DNA of 64,000 nucleotides from Tsukamurella sp. M9C (GCF_020169415.1 NZ_JAIULG010000002.1:62001-126000), one strand, 5' to 3'. Positions 46,145 to 54,833 are shown, counted from the stretch's first letter. A program made the numbers and translations. The notes: a model not told the origin generated them from the sequence alone.

Positions 46145-46359
46145 CCGTCATGGCCGACAAGGAGCCGGTGTACGACGTGTACACCGGCAAGCCGCTCGCC
46201 GAGGGGGCGCCCGTCTTCGCGGCGGCGCTCCTCGGGCTGGAGCCGCCGCGCTACTGCGCGTACTGCGCGCGCCGGATGATCGTCCAGGTCAGCCCCCACG
46301 GGTGGACCGCGCGCTGCTCCCGACACGGCGAGTTCGATTCGTCGAGCGGCGAACGCTGA
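46141..46359 (+). CDS. bsaP: Biotin synthase auxiliary protein
   Basis: 72 residues from the GTG overlapping the bioB stop. The core is '[11 protein letters not shown]' followed by a Cys-rich segment '[20 protein letters not shown]' and then 'RCSRHGEFD'. The C-x2-C plus later Cys/His could hold an iron-sulfur cluster. Position and length match Rv1590 of M. tuberculosis, which is immediately downstream of bioB and is reported as an accessory protein needed for BioB activity. The identification rests on synteny and the Cys motif. Confidence 0.85.
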   Translation: MTVMADKEPVYDVYTGKPLAEGAPVFAAALLGLEPPRYCAYCARRMIVQVSPHGWTARCSRHGEFDSSSGER

Positions 46360-46396
46360 CCGGCGGTCCCAACCGCACTCGCTAGGCTTCGTGCCG

Positions 46397-47110
46397 ATGA
46401 CTACTGCAGCCCCGGCTCGGACCGCGTCGGACATCGTCGTGCCGGGCGTGATCGCCGCCGTCCTCGGTGCCGCAGGCGGCCTGCTCTGGGGCCTGACGGT
46501 GCCGGGCGTCCGCGGCGTCCTCACCCGGTCCGGCGTCATCTGGCGCGAGGGCCAGCTCGACAACATCTTCTTCGCGACGGTCCTGTTCGTGGCGGTCTCG
46601 GCGGTCGGCGGGCTGCTCACGGGCGCGCTGGTCTTCGTCGGGCGACGGCGCACTCCCCGGGGCGTCGCGGTCACGCTGACCGCTGCGGCGTTCGCGGTGC
46701 TGGTCGCGACACCACTCGGTCAGGCCGTCGTCGACGCGCGGTTCGCCGGGCCGGGGGAGCCGGGCCTGGACTTCACCGCGGCGCCCTCGATCCGGCTCGA
46801 CGGTGCGAACGTCTTCGCCCTCGCCGATCACTCCGGCGGACGGCTCGGCGACCTGGCCTCGTGGGTCCTGGTTCTCGTGTGGCCGGCATGCGCCGCGCTG
46901 TGGTGCGCCGTGTCCGCCCTGGTCGGCCGGCTCCCGGAGGAGTCAGTCGCCGGTGTGCCCGCGGAGCAGGTCCGCGAAGTCGGCGACGGGGCCCAGGTCG
47001 AGGGCCTTGCCGGAGCGCCTGGGGGCGCCGAGGTCCGACGGTCCGCCGAAGCCGGCCACGGCACCGTCGGCCTGGACCAGCGCGCCCGCGAGCTCCGCCC
47101 CGGCCCGTGA
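46397..47110 (+). CDS. DUF2567 family membrane protein (Rv1591-like) with overlapping C-terminal tail
   Basis: 237 residues from the ATG at 46397; a TAGGCT box at 46383-46388 precedes it. Four membrane helices occupy about residues 12-34, 57-80, 92-110 and 156-176. The first helix is followed by the 'VRGVLTRSGVIWREGQLDN' loop. The position after bioB-bsaP matches Rv1591. After about residue 182 the frame continues for some 55 codons through the 3' end of the convergent reductase gene, giving a low-complexity tail ('AGAPGGAEVRRSAEAGHG') that family members probably lack; an ancestral stop may have been lost. Confidence 0.78.
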   Translation: MTTAAPARTASDIVVPGVIAAVLGAAGGLLWGLTVPGVRGVLTRSGVIWREGQLDNIFFATVLFVAVSAVGGLLTGALVFVGRRRTPRGVAVTLTAAAFAVLVATPLGQAVVDARFAGPGEPGLDFTAAPSIRLDGANVFALADHSGGRLGDLASWVLVLVWPACAALWCAVSALVGRLPEESVAGVPAEQVREVGDGAQVEGLAGAPGGAEVRRSAEAGHGTVGLDQRARELRPGP

Positions 47111-47599
47111 GATCCGGGTCGCGAGCTCGGCGGAGCCGAAGTCCTCGGTCGCGGCGAAGACGCCGGTCGGCAGGATCTGCGCGCGCAGGTAGCTTAACAG
47201 CGGCCGCAGCGCGTGGTCGAGGACCAGCGAGTGCCGGGACGTGCCGGCGGTGGCCGCGACGAGCACCGGGACGCCGGTCAGGGCGTCGGGGTCGAGGGCG
47301 TCGAAGAACATCTTGAACAGCCCGCTGTAGCTCGCGGTGAACACCGGCGAGACCGCGATCAGGCCGTCCGCGGCGGCGATCGCGTCCTTGGCGGCGCTGA
47401 GTGCGGGCGTGGGCACGCCGGTCGTCATGACGGTCGCGAGGTCGCGGGCGAGTTCGCGCACCTCGATCACGGTCACGTCGACCGCCTCACCGCGGGCCGA
47501 CACCGCGGCCCGGGTGGCGTCGGCCAGCTGATCGGCCAGCAGGCGGGTCGACGACGGCTCGGACACACCGGCCGCGACGACGACGAGGGAGCGGGTCAT
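46943..47599 (-). CDS. NAD(P)H-dependent FMN reductase, CE1759-type partner of an LLM monooxygenase
   Basis: 218 residues from the ATG at 47599. The flavodoxin-like fold begins 'RSLVVVAAGVSEPSSTRLLA' (FMN phosphate loop) and has 'ADGLIAVSPVFTASYSGLFK', the P-V-F-x-x-S-Y-S-G-L-F-K-x-F flavin loop of MsuE/SsuE-type reductases. It directly follows, with one base between, the CE1758-type monooxygenase gene, forming the known two-gene LLM duo. It would supply FMNH2. Its last 168 bases overlap the DUF2567 gene on the other strand. Confidence 0.9.
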   Translation of the reverse strand: MTRSLVVVAAGVSEPSSTRLLADQLADATRAAVSARGEAVDVTVIEVRELARDLATVMTTGVPTPALSAAKDAIAAADGLIAVSPVFTASYSGLFKMFFDALDPDALTGVPVLVAATAGTSRHSLVLDHALRPLLSYLRAQILPTGVFAATEDFGSAELATRISRAGAELAGALVQADGAVAGFGGPSDLGAPRRSGKALDLGPVADFADLLRGHTGD

Positions 47600-47600
47600 G

Positions 47601-48734
47601 TCAGGCCTCCTTCGCGGCGACGAGGTCCTGGGCCGGCACGACGAGGTGGTGCGGCGACTCCGGGCCGGCGGCGACGAGCGAGGCGTGGCTCGGCGGGTCC
47701 GACGGGACGTGCGCCGGCCGACGCAGCTCGAACTCCTTGCGGAGCACCGGGACCACCTGGGTGCCGAGGATCTCGACCTGCTCGAGGACCTGCTCCAGCG
47801 GAAGGCCCGCGTGGTCGAGCAGGAACAGCTGGCGCTGGTAGTCGCCGGCGTAGTCCGCGAAGGCGAGCGTCTTCTCGATCACCTGCTCGGGCGTGCCGAC
47901 GGTGAGCGGGGTCATCTGCTCGAAGTCCTCCAGCGACGGGCCGTGCCCGTACACGGGTGCGTTGTCGAAGTAGGGGCGGAAGCGGCGCTTCGCCTCCGCC
48001 TCGGTCTCGGCTATGAAGACCTGACCGCCGAGGCCGACGATCGCCTGGTCCGCGGAGCCGTGGCCGTAGTGCTCGAACCGCTGGCGGTAGAGGCGCACCA
48101 TCTGCTCGGTGTGCTCCTTGTTCCAGAAGATGTTGTTGTGGAAGAAGCCGTCGCCGTAGAAGGCGGCCTGCTCGGCGATCTCGGGCGAGCGGATCGAGCC
48201 GTGCCACACGAAGGGCGGCGTGCCGTCCAGCGGCGCTGGCGTCGAGGTGTAGCCCTGCAGGGGCGTGCGGAACTCGCCCTCCCAGTCGACGACGGGCTCA
48301 CGCCACAGGCGGCGCAGGAGGTGGTAGTTCTCGATGGCCAGCGGGATGCCCTGACGGATGTCCTTGCCGAACCAGGGGTACACCGGGCCCGTGTTGCCGC
48401 GGCCCAGCGTGAGGTCGACGCGGCCCTCGGCGAGGTGCTGCAGCATCGCGTAGTCCTCGGCGATCTTCACCGGGTCGTTCGTGGTGATGAGCGTGGTCGC
48501 GGTGCTCAGCGTGAGGTGCTGCGTCTTGGCCGCGATCCAGCCGAGCAGTGTGGTGGGGGAGCTGGGCACGAAGGGCGGGTTGTGGTGCTCGCCGGTGGCG
48601 AACACGTCGAGCCCCACCTCCTCGGCCTTGAGCGCGATCTTCGTCATCGCGGCGATGCGCTCGTGCTCGCTGACGGTGGTGTCCGTGGTCGGATCCGTGG
48701 TGACGTCGCCGACGCTGAAGAGTCCGAACTGCAT
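47601..48734 (-). CDS. LLM class flavin-dependent monooxygenase, CE1758 family
   Basis: 377 residues from the ATG at 48734, with GGGAAGGA as ribosome site. Family features are 'MQFGLFSVGDVTTDPTTDTT', 'VFATGEHHNPPFVPSSPTTL', 'TLGRGNTGPVYPWFGKDIRQ' and 'FGDGFF/YGDGFFHNNIFWNK' region residues, then a long C-terminal section ending in 'LRKEFELRRPAHVPSDPP'. This CE1758/CE1759 pairing of monooxygenase and FMN reductase is widespread in actinobacteria with no established substrate. It lies upstream of its reductase in a two-gene operon. Confidence 0.9.
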   Translation of the reverse strand: MQFGLFSVGDVTTDPTTDTTVSEHERIAAMTKIALKAEEVGLDVFATGEHHNPPFVPSSPTTLLGWIAAKTQHLTLSTATTLITTNDPVKIAEDYAMLQHLAEGRVDLTLGRGNTGPVYPWFGKDIRQGIPLAIENYHLLRRLWREPVVDWEGEFRTPLQGYTSTPAPLDGTPPFVWHGSIRSPEIAEQAAFYGDGFFHNNIFWNKEHTEQMVRLYRQRFEHYGHGSADQAIVGLGGQVFIAETEAEAKRRFRPYFDNAPVYGHGPSLEDFEQMTPLTVGTPEQVIEKTLAFADYAGDYQRQLFLLDHAGLPLEQVLEQVEILGTQVVPVLRKEFELRRPAHVPSDPPSHASLVAAGPESPHHLVVPAQDLVAAKEA

Positions 48735-48824
48735 GTCGATCCTTCCCGATCGGGCCCCGGTCGGGCCCTTCACGAACTGTAACGGACTGCGGTCCGATTA
48801 TGTTCCGCGGGGTGGATCGTGGGG

Positions 48825-49541
48825 TCAGAGGGGCTCGCGCCGGAGGACGTCGGAGGAGTTGAGGATCAGCACCTCGCGGTCGGATTCGGTGAGGGCCGTG
48901 ACGAATCCGGACTCGACCTTGAGCACGTGGGCGGTGACGACGCCCGTCTTGGTGTGCAGGCGCTCGGCCGGCGACCAGGGCGTGCGCTCGACCGCGGCGA
49001 GGATCAGTACGGCGACCGCCGCGATCGACCCCACCTCGCGGACGGCGAAGTCGACGGTCCGTCCGCTGAAGCCGTCGGCGAACCAGTGCTTCACCGCGAG
49101 GATCGCCAGGGCGATCGCCGCGGCGCCGATCGGTACCCACACGTAGTGATAGGTCGCGGTCAGCGCGATGCAGGCGGACGCCAGGACCGCGACGAGGAGC
49201 GCGGACCACACGCTGGTGGTCGACTTGGTGTGCATGCGCCACGCCAGGCGCAGGGCCGACAGCGGCAGCAGGACCATCACGAGGGCGCTGGTGAACTCGG
49301 GGTCGCTCATGAGAGTGCCGAGCACGATCGTCAGCGCGCTGTTGACGTCGGTGACGGCCATCATCCGCGACGCCACGCGCCAGTCCCATTCCGCGACGAC
49401 CAGGAGCCGGAGGACGACGAACAGCACGGCGACGCTCGCGCCCGTGCCCAGTGTCCGCACGATCCGGGCATCCGTGGCGTCCGCCAGCTTCTTCGCGATC
49501 GCGCGATCCTGCGAGGCCTCGTCGGTCTGTGCTTCGCTCAC
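48825..49541 (-). CDS. Integral membrane protein, function unknown
   Basis: 238 residues from the GTG at 49541. A TACGAT box ends six bases upstream, supporting the start and a leaderless message. An acidic N-terminus precedes about five membrane helices spanning residues 30-175. A soluble tail ('KTGVVTAHVLKVESGFVTAL', then 'REVLILNSSDVLRREPL') looks like a small beta barrel and may be cytoplasmic. I do not recognise the family; the tail somewhat resembles the post-channel domain of mechanosensitive or transporter proteins, but this is weak. Confidence 0.6.
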   Translation of the reverse strand: MSEAQTDEASQDRAIAKKLADATDARIVRTLGTGASVAVLFVVLRLLVVAEWDWRVASRMMAVTDVNSALTIVLGTLMSDPEFTSALVMVLLPLSALRLAWRMHTKSTTSVWSALLVAVLASACIALTATYHYVWVPIGAAAIALAILAVKHWFADGFSGRTVDFAVREVGSIAAVAVLILAAVERTPWSPAERLHTKTGVVTAHVLKVESGFVTALTESDREVLILNSSDVLRREPL

Positions 49542-49617
49542 ACGCGGATCGTAATCACAGGCGGGTGTCTCGTGCTTGCGATCACGCAGCTCCGGCGACG
49601 GTGGCCGTGCGGCCGGC

Positions 49618-50319
49618 TCAGCCCGGCGGGCGGAGGGTGGCGAACTCGTCGGTGATCCGCAGGTAGGAGTCGGTGTACCGGTACAGCGCGGGCGGGCGGC
49701 CGCGGGTCGCCTGTCCGGTCTCGCCGGTCGCGGTGATCACCGACCGTCGGGAGAGGATGCGCAGCAGGTTGGTGGAGTCCACCGGGTAGCCCAGGACGGC
49801 GACGTAGATGTCGCGCAGCTGTGAGACGGGGAAGGCGCGAGGGGCGAGCGCGAACCCGATGTTCGAGTAGGAGAGCCGGGCCGCCAGCCGGGCGCGGGCG
49901 CGGTGCACCATCGCGGCGTGGTCGAACGCCATCGTCGGCAGGGCTTCGACGGGGTGCCACGTCGTGTCGTCCGGGAGGCGCGGATCGGTGCCGGACCGGA
50001 CGAGGCCGAGGAAGGTCGAGGCCAGCGTGCGGTCCGCGTGTTCGCTCGCCGGCACCCGGTGCGGATCCGAGAACTCGGCGAACTGCTCCAGGTGTGCCAC
50101 CTCGGTGAGGTCGACCTTCTCCGCGAGCAGTCGGCGGGCGCTGGTCGGGAGGTCCTCGCGGGCGTCGAGCAACCCGCCCGGGAGCGACCATGCGCCCTGG
50201 TCGGGGGCCATCGCGCGCTGCCACAGCAGGACCTCGACGGTGCCCTCGCTCACGCGGAACACGACGGAAAGAACTTCGTGCGCGACGTGGTGCGGGGGAG
50301 CGGTGCTAGCATCGGCCAT
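49618..50319 (-). CDS. nrtR: NrtR-type Nudix/winged-helix transcriptional regulator of NAD synthesis
   Basis: 233 residues from the ATG at 50319. The N-terminal Nudix-like domain has 'GAWSLPGGLLDAREDLPTSA' followed by 'RRLLAEKVDL', a degenerate Nudix box lacking several catalytic acids, as is usual for NrtR. The C-terminal winged helix includes 'LRDIYVAVLGYPVDSTNLLR' and 'LSRRSVITATGETGQATRGR'. It is divergent from nadABC with only 48 bp between, and a palindrome there overlaps its -10 box. It should repress nadABC and itself, with release by an ADP-ribose-type ligand as in other NrtRs. It is the counterpart of Rv1593c. Confidence 0.92.
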   Translation of the reverse strand: MADASTAPPHHVAHEVLSVVFRVSEGTVEVLLWQRAMAPDQGAWSLPGGLLDAREDLPTSARRLLAEKVDLTEVAHLEQFAEFSDPHRVPASEHADRTLASTFLGLVRSGTDPRLPDDTTWHPVEALPTMAFDHAAMVHRARARLAARLSYSNIGFALAPRAFPVSQLRDIYVAVLGYPVDSTNLLRILSRRSVITATGETGQATRGRPPALYRYTDSYLRITDEFATLRPPG

Positions 50320-50320
50320 A

Positions 50321-50339
50321 TATCGATCATAGGTCGATA
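50321..50339. promoter_or_regulatory. NrtR operator in the nrtR-nadA divergent promoter region
   Basis: TATCGA (50321-50326) and TCGATA (50334-50339) form a perfect inverted repeat with a 7-bp centre. The minus-strand TATGAT -10 box of nrtR (50326-50331) lies in its middle and ends six bases before the nrtR ATG. The site is therefore placed to repress both directions. Confidence 0.75.
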
Positions 50340-50367
50340 AATCATCGGATCGAGAAAGGGAGGCGAG

Positions 50368-51423
50368 ATGACCACAGCCACGTCCGCCACCATCACGGAA
50401 TTCAGCTCGCCGCTCTCCGAGCGGATCGTCGAGGGCGGTGGCATGTACACCGGTGTCGACGGCGACCGGGAGTGGGCCGCCGAGGTCAAGCGTCTCGCCA
50501 AGCTCCGCGACGCCACGATCCTCGCCCACAACTACGAGCTGCCCGCGATCCAGGACGTCGCCGACTTCGTCGGGGACTCGCTGGCGCTCTCCCGGATCGC
50601 CGCCGACGTCTCCACGTCGACGATCGTCTTCTGCGGCGTCCACTTCATGGCCGAGACGGCGAAGATCCTCAGCCCCGAGAAGACCGTGCTGATCCCGGAT
50701 CAGCGCGCCGGCTGCTCGCTGGCCGACTCCATCAAGGCCGTCGAGCTGCAGGAGTGGAAGGACGAGCACCCCGGCGCCGTCGTGGTCTCCTACGTCAACA
50801 CCACCGCGGAGGTGAAGGCCCTCACCGACATCTGCTGCACGTCGTCGAACGCCGTCGAGGTGGTGCAGTCGATCCCCGAGGACACCGAGATCCTGTTTCT
50901 CCCCGACCAGTTCCTCGGCGCGCACGTCAAGCGCGTCACGGGCCGGCAGAACATGCACATCTGGGCGGGCGAGTGCCACGTGCACGCCGGCATCAACGGC
51001 GACGAGCTCGCCGCGCAGGCGAAGGCGCACCCGGACGCCGATCTCTACGTGCACCCGGAGTGCGGCTGTGCCACCTCCGCGCTGTACCTCGCGGGCGAGG
51101 GCGCGGTCCCGGACGACCGGGTGAAGATCCTCTCCACGGGTGGCATGCTCGACGCCGCCCGCGAGACCGGCGCAAAGGAGGTCCTCGTGGCCACCGAGGT
51201 CGGCATGCTGCATCAGCTGCGGATGGCCGCCCCCGGCGTCGAGTTCCGCGCCGTCAACGACCGCGCCTCCTGCAAGTACATGAAGATGATCACGCCGGCG
51301 GCACTGCTCCGCTGCCTGGTCGAGGGCAAGGACGAGGTCTTCGTCGACGCCGCGATGGCGGACGCCGGCCGCAAGGCCGTCACGCGCATGATCGGGATCG
51401 GGCAGCCCGGCGGCGGAGAATGA
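50368..51423 (+). CDS. nadA: Quinolinate synthase
   Basis: 351 residues from the ATG at 50368, with AAAGGGAGG as ribosome site. NadA motifs are '[20 protein letters not shown]', '[20 protein letters not shown]' (first cluster Cys), '[14 protein letters not shown]', '[19 protein letters not shown]' (second cluster Cys) and '[18 protein letters not shown]' (third). All three [4Fe-4S] ligands are therefore present. It condenses iminoaspartate with DHAP. Its stop overlaps the nadB ATG. Confidence 0.97.
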   Translation: MTTATSATITEFSSPLSERIVEGGGMYTGVDGDREWAAEVKRLAKLRDATILAHNYELPAIQDVADFVGDSLALSRIAADVSTSTIVFCGVHFMAETAKILSPEKTVLIPDQRAGCSLADSIKAVELQEWKDEHPGAVVVSYVNTTAEVKALTDICCTSSNAVEVVQSIPEDTEILFLPDQFLGAHVKRVTGRQNMHIWAGECHVHAGINGDELAAQAKAHPDADLYVHPECGCATSALYLAGEGAVPDDRVKILSTGGMLDAARETGAKEVLVATEVGMLHQLRMAAPGVEFRAVNDRASCKYMKMITPAALLRCLVEGKDEVFVDAAMADAGRKAVTRMIGIGQPGGGE

Positions 51424-52895
51424 CCACCACCGCCGTCGCCGATCTGCTCGTCGTCGGCGCGGGCGTCGCCGGCCTGACCGCCGCGGTCGCCGCGGCGGAC
51501 GCGGGCCTGACCGTCACGGTGCTGTTCAAGCCCTCGACCGGCAGCGCACCGTCGACCTCGACGGCGTACGCGCAGGGCGGGATCGCGGTCGTCGACCCGT
51601 CCGATCCGGACGACTCGATCGACCGGCACGTCGCCGACACCGTCGGCGCGGGCGGGCCGCTCGTGGACGTCGTCGCGACCCGGTCGATCCTGGCCGACGG
51701 GCCTGCCGCGGTGGACCGGCTGATCTCCTGGGGCGCCGCGTTCGACAGGCGCCCCGACGGGCGACTCAAGCGCACCCGCGAGGGCGGGCACACCGTCTCG
51801 CGGATCATCCACGCCGGCGGCGACGCCACCGGCGCCGAGGTGCAGCGCGCCCTCACCGCCGCCGCGAAGACCCGTCCCACCCTGACCGCGCGCCCCGCCC
51901 AGGCGTACGCGCTGCTCGCCGACGGTGACCGCGTCGTCGGGGTCCGGACGGCCGAGGGCGACGCCTTCGGGCGGACCGTCCTGCTCGCGACCGGCGGTGC
52001 CGGACACCTGTTCTCGAGCACCACCAACCCGTTGGGCGCCACCGGCGACGGCATCGCTCTGGCCGAGGCGGCGGGCGCCGACGTCCGCGAGCTCGAGTTC
52101 GTGCAGTTCCATCCGACGATGCTCTACACGCCGGGTGCCCGCGGCCGCCGGCCCCTGATCTCCGAGGCCGTCCGCGGCGAGGGGGCGCACCTCGTCGACG
52201 CGAACGGCGACGCCGTCATGGACGGCGTGCACCCGATGGGTGACCTCGCGCCCCGCGACGTCGTGGCCCGCGCCGTGACCGACGCGATGGAGCGCACGGC
52301 GGCGCCGTGCGTCTACCTGGACGCGACGATGATCCCCGATGTGGCGGACCGTTTCCCGACGGTGACCGAGGCCGTCCGCGCCGCGGGCCTCGACCCGCAG
52401 ACCGACTTGATCCCCGTCGTCCCCGGCGCGCACTACCTGTGCGGCGGCGTGGTCACCGACCTGCACGGCGCGACCGGCGTCCCCGGTCTGTACGCCGCGG
52501 GCGAGGTGGCCCGCACCGGCCTGCACGGTGCGAACCGCCTCGCCTCCAACAGCCTGCTCGAGGCGCTCGTGATGGGCCTGCGGGTGGCGACCGCCGCGCA
52601 GACGGCGCCCGCGCTGCCGGGCGGCCCCGTCCGCGAGATCGCGCCGCCGCACGCCCGTGCGGAGCGGGACGCCCTGCAGGACGCCATGACCCGATCCTGC
52701 GGCGTCCGGCGCACCGTCGACGGCCTGTTCGGCCTGACCGCGCTGCTGGCGGATCCCGCCTTCGTCGCGGACGCGCCCGCGGTATCGTCCCGGGACCGGG
52801 AGGACGCCGTGCTGACCGCGGTCGCCCGGCGGATGGCGGGGCAGGCCCTGGCCAGGCAGGAATCCGTGACCGAGGTAGTGGAGGTACGTCCGTGA
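51420..52895 (+). CDS. nadB: L-aspartate oxidase
   Basis: 491 residues from the ATG at 51420 (ATGA overlap). The FAD dinucleotide loop is '[20 protein letters not shown]'. '[20 protein letters not shown]' region, '[20 protein letters not shown]', and '[20 protein letters not shown]' and '[20 protein letters not shown]' are diagnostic of the succinate dehydrogenase/NadB flavoprotein family. The C-terminal helical domain is shorter than in E. coli NadB, as is usual for actinobacteria. It makes iminoaspartate for NadA. Confidence 0.96.
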   Translation: MTTTAVADLLVVGAGVAGLTAAVAAADAGLTVTVLFKPSTGSAPSTSTAYAQGGIAVVDPSDPDDSIDRHVADTVGAGGPLVDVVATRSILADGPAAVDRLISWGAAFDRRPDGRLKRTREGGHTVSRIIHAGGDATGAEVQRALTAAAKTRPTLTARPAQAYALLADGDRVVGVRTAEGDAFGRTVLLATGGAGHLFSSTTNPLGATGDGIALAEAAGADVRELEFVQFHPTMLYTPGARGRRPLISEAVRGEGAHLVDANGDAVMDGVHPMGDLAPRDVVARAVTDAMERTAAPCVYLDATMIPDVADRFPTVTEAVRAAGLDPQTDLIPVVPGAHYLCGGVVTDLHGATGVPGLYAAGEVARTGLHGANRLASNSLLEALVMGLRVATAAQTAPALPGGPVREIAPPHARAERDALQDAMTRSCGVRRTVDGLFGLTALLADPAFVADAPAVSSRDREDAVLTAVARRMAGQALARQESVTEVVEVRP

Positions 52896-53755
52896 CCGAG
52901 CTGACGCTGGAGCCCGACCGCGCCGAGGTGGTGCGGCTCATCCGCACCGCCCTCGACGAGGACCTCCGCTACGGCCCGGACGTGACCAGCGAGGCCACCG
53001 TGCCCGCGGGCGCGACCACGCTCGCCAAGGTCATCAGCCGCGAGCACGGGGTGCTGGCCGGCATCCCCGTCGCGGAATGGGTGCTCGACGAGGTGGTCGG
53101 CCCCGGCAACTACCGGGTACCCGCGAAGATCGCCGACGGCACCGTCATTGCGCCGGGCGACGTGGCGATGGCCATCGAAGGCCCGACGCTCGCCCTGCTC
53201 ACGGCCGAGCGCACCCTGCTCAATGTCGTCACCCACCTCTCCGGCATCGCGACCGCGACGGCCGCCTGGGTCGCCGAGGTCGAGGGCACCGGCGCGAAGA
53301 TCCGCGACAGCCGCAAGACGCTCCCCGGTATGCGCGCGCTGCAGAAGTACGCCGTCCGCGCGGGCGGGGGCGTGAACCACCGGATGGGCCTCGGCGACGA
53401 GGCGCTGATCAAGGACAACCACGTGGTCGCCGCCGGATCGGTGACCGCCGCGATCGAGGCCGTGCGGCGCCGCGCGCCCGGCGTCCCGCTCGAGGTGGAG
53501 GTGGACTCGCTCGACCAGCTCGAGGAGGCCTTCGCGCTCGGCGTCGACCTCGTACTGCTCGACAACATGCCGCTGTGGATGACGCAGTCCGCCGTGCAGC
53601 GCCGGAAGAAGCTCGCGCCGCGCACGAAGCTCGAGTCGTCGGGCGGGCTCTCCCTCGACGTCGCGGCGGACTACGCCCGGACCGGCGTCGACTACTTGGC
53701 CGTCGGGGCGCTCACGCACTCGGTGCGGGCTCTCGACCTCGGTCTCGACCTCTGA
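52892..53755 (+). CDS. nadC: Nicotinate-nucleotide pyrophosphorylase (carboxylating), quinolinate phosphoribosyltransferase
   Basis: 287 residues from the GTG overlapping nadB by four bases. Motifs include 'ALDEDLRYGPDVTSEATVPA', 'ERTLLNVVTHLSGIATATAA', 'IRDSRKTLPGMRALQKYAVR' (PRPP/quinolinate-binding Arg and Lys), 'GGGVNHRMGLGDEALIKDNH', and 'ESSGGLSLDVAADYARTGVD'. It makes nicotinate mononucleotide and completes the nadABC operon. The last 44 bases overlap the convergent DoxX gene. Confidence 0.97.
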   Translation: MTELTLEPDRAEVVRLIRTALDEDLRYGPDVTSEATVPAGATTLAKVISREHGVLAGIPVAEWVLDEVVGPGNYRVPAKIADGTVIAPGDVAMAIEGPTLALLTAERTLLNVVTHLSGIATATAAWVAEVEGTGAKIRDSRKTLPGMRALQKYAVRAGGGVNHRMGLGDEALIKDNHVVAAGSVTAAIEAVRRRAPGVPLEVEVDSLDQLEEAFALGVDLVLLDNMPLWMTQSAVQRRKKLAPRTKLESSGGLSLDVAADYARTGVDYLAVGALTHSVRALDLGLDL

Positions 53756-54197
53756 GCCGATCGCCCAGCGTCGCGGCCGGCGACCAGCGGCGGGCCAGCC
53801 CGCCGCCGGCGAGGACCGTCGCCGCGAGCACGACCATGACCGGGTACTGCACGACCAGTTGGTCTGCGGCCCAGTAGAAGCCGAGCAGTCCCGTCGCGAC
53901 GAAGGCCGTCGCCCGCGGCAGGAGGCCGATCAGCGCGGCGACGCCCAGGGCGACTTCGGTGAGCGGCACCAGGATCCCGAAGATCGTGGCGAAGCGGCCC
54001 ATGACCTCGGTGGCGAACCAGACGAACGCGCCCGGCACGCGGGGATTCCCGGTCGCACTGCCGACCACCAGGAGGATGTCGCTCCGGCCGAATCCCGCGT
54101 GGTACTTCACGTACCCCTCGTGCAGCCACGCCGCGCCGAGGGCGATCCGAGCGACGACGACGGTCACCGTCGCCGCCCGGGTCGCGGTCGGGGTCAT
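53712..54197 (-). CDS. DoxX family membrane protein
   Basis: 161 residues from the ATG at 54197, overlapping the DM13 gene stop by four bases. Four membrane helices follow the DoxX pattern: helix one 'VARIALGAAWLHEGYVKYHA', then 'FATIFGILVPLTEVALGVAA', 'FVATGLLGFYWAADQLVVQY' and 'VMVVLAATVLAGGGLARRWS'. DoxX proteins work in membrane redox or thiol metabolism in some bacteria; the exact role here is unknown. Its Arg-rich tail overlaps nadC. Confidence 0.85.
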   Translation of the reverse strand: MTPTATRAATVTVVVARIALGAAWLHEGYVKYHAGFGRSDILLVVGSATGNPRVPGAFVWFATEVMGRFATIFGILVPLTEVALGVAALIGLLPRATAFVATGLLGFYWAADQLVVQYPVMVVLAATVLAGGGLARRWSPAATLGDRLRGRDRGREPAPSA

Positions 54198-54667
54198 CGC
54201 CCGAGCTGCGCGGCGCCGAAGACGGCGAGCGCCTTGTCGCAGTGCACGACCAGGTGCGTGTAGTCGGCGGCCGCGACGCCCTCGGGGAGCGTGAACCGCT
54301 GCGCGGCCTTGTCGTAGGCGATCGCGCCGAGGCGGACCCCGCCCTTCACATCGGCCTCGGTGGTGCCCTTGGTCAGGTACAGGTGCAGGTCCGGGCCCTC
54401 GTCCGAGGAGAAGCCCGCGAGCTCGACGGTGCCGCCCGTGATCGTCGCGGTTCCGGCGACGTTCTTGCCGTTGAGGCCGGCGAACATCCCCGTGACCGCC
54501 GCGGTCGACGGCGCGGACATCGGCATGGACATCTGCGTGGACATCGACATCGGGGCCGCTGTGCTCGTCATCGGCTCGGCCGACATGTCCTTCGAACCGC
54601 CGCACGCGGTCAGGGCCAGGCCCAGGGCGACGGTGGCGACGGCGCCGGTGAGGTGGGAAGCGCGCAT
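54194..54667 (-). CDS. DM13 domain lipoprotein
   Basis: 157 residues from the ATG at 54667, with an AAGGAG ribosome site. The signal peptide ends in the lipobox 'LALTACGGS' (Cys about residue 22). A Met/Ser-rich linker ('APMSMSTQMSMPMSAPS') could bind copper or simply be flexible. The DM13 domain follows from 'VTGMFAGLNGKNVAGTATIT' to 'CDKALAVFGAAQLGR', with the conserved Cys in 'LVVHCDKALAVFG'. DM13 domains are proposed to carry out electron transfer outside the cell. It is the first gene of a two-gene operon with the DoxX gene. Confidence 0.88.
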   Translation of the reverse strand: MRASHLTGAVATVALGLALTACGGSKDMSAEPMTSTAAPMSMSTQMSMPMSAPSTAAVTGMFAGLNGKNVAGTATITGGTVELAGFSSDEGPDLHLYLTKGTTEADVKGGVRLGAIAYDKAAQRFTLPEGVAAADYTHLVVHCDKALAVFGAAQLGR

Positions 54668-54760
54668 GATGGGACTCCTTACTCGTGACATGACCGGCGG
54701 CTGGGGCGCCGGCTCGTGATCGAGTCAAACGCCGGTCGCCGACGGGGAGAAGGAGAGTGT

Positions 54761-54794
54761 CAGCGCCGTAAGGGCACCTTTCAGTTCCGTAAGG
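54761..54794. promoter_or_regulatory. Two direct repeats of CAG-N2-CCGTAAGG, 21 bp apart
   Basis: CAGCGCCGTAAGG begins at 54761 and CAGTTCCGTAAGG at 54782, two helical turns apart. The second copy also forms GTTCC-GTAA-GGAAC. They lie 27 bp before the -10 box of the response-regulator gene, in the 166-bp gap divergent from the DM13 gene, and are probably bound by the OmpR-type regulator encoded next to them. Confidence 0.55.
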
Positions 54795-54820
54795 AACGGC
54801 GCGCTCGCCGCCGCCGCGCC

Positions 54821-54826
54821 TACGCT
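54821..54826 (+). promoter_or_regulatory. -10 box (TACGCT) of the OmpR-type two-component operon
   Basis: TACGCT ends seven bases before the ATG at 54834, giving a leaderless start. Confidence 0.4.
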
Positions 54827-54833
54827 CGGACTC

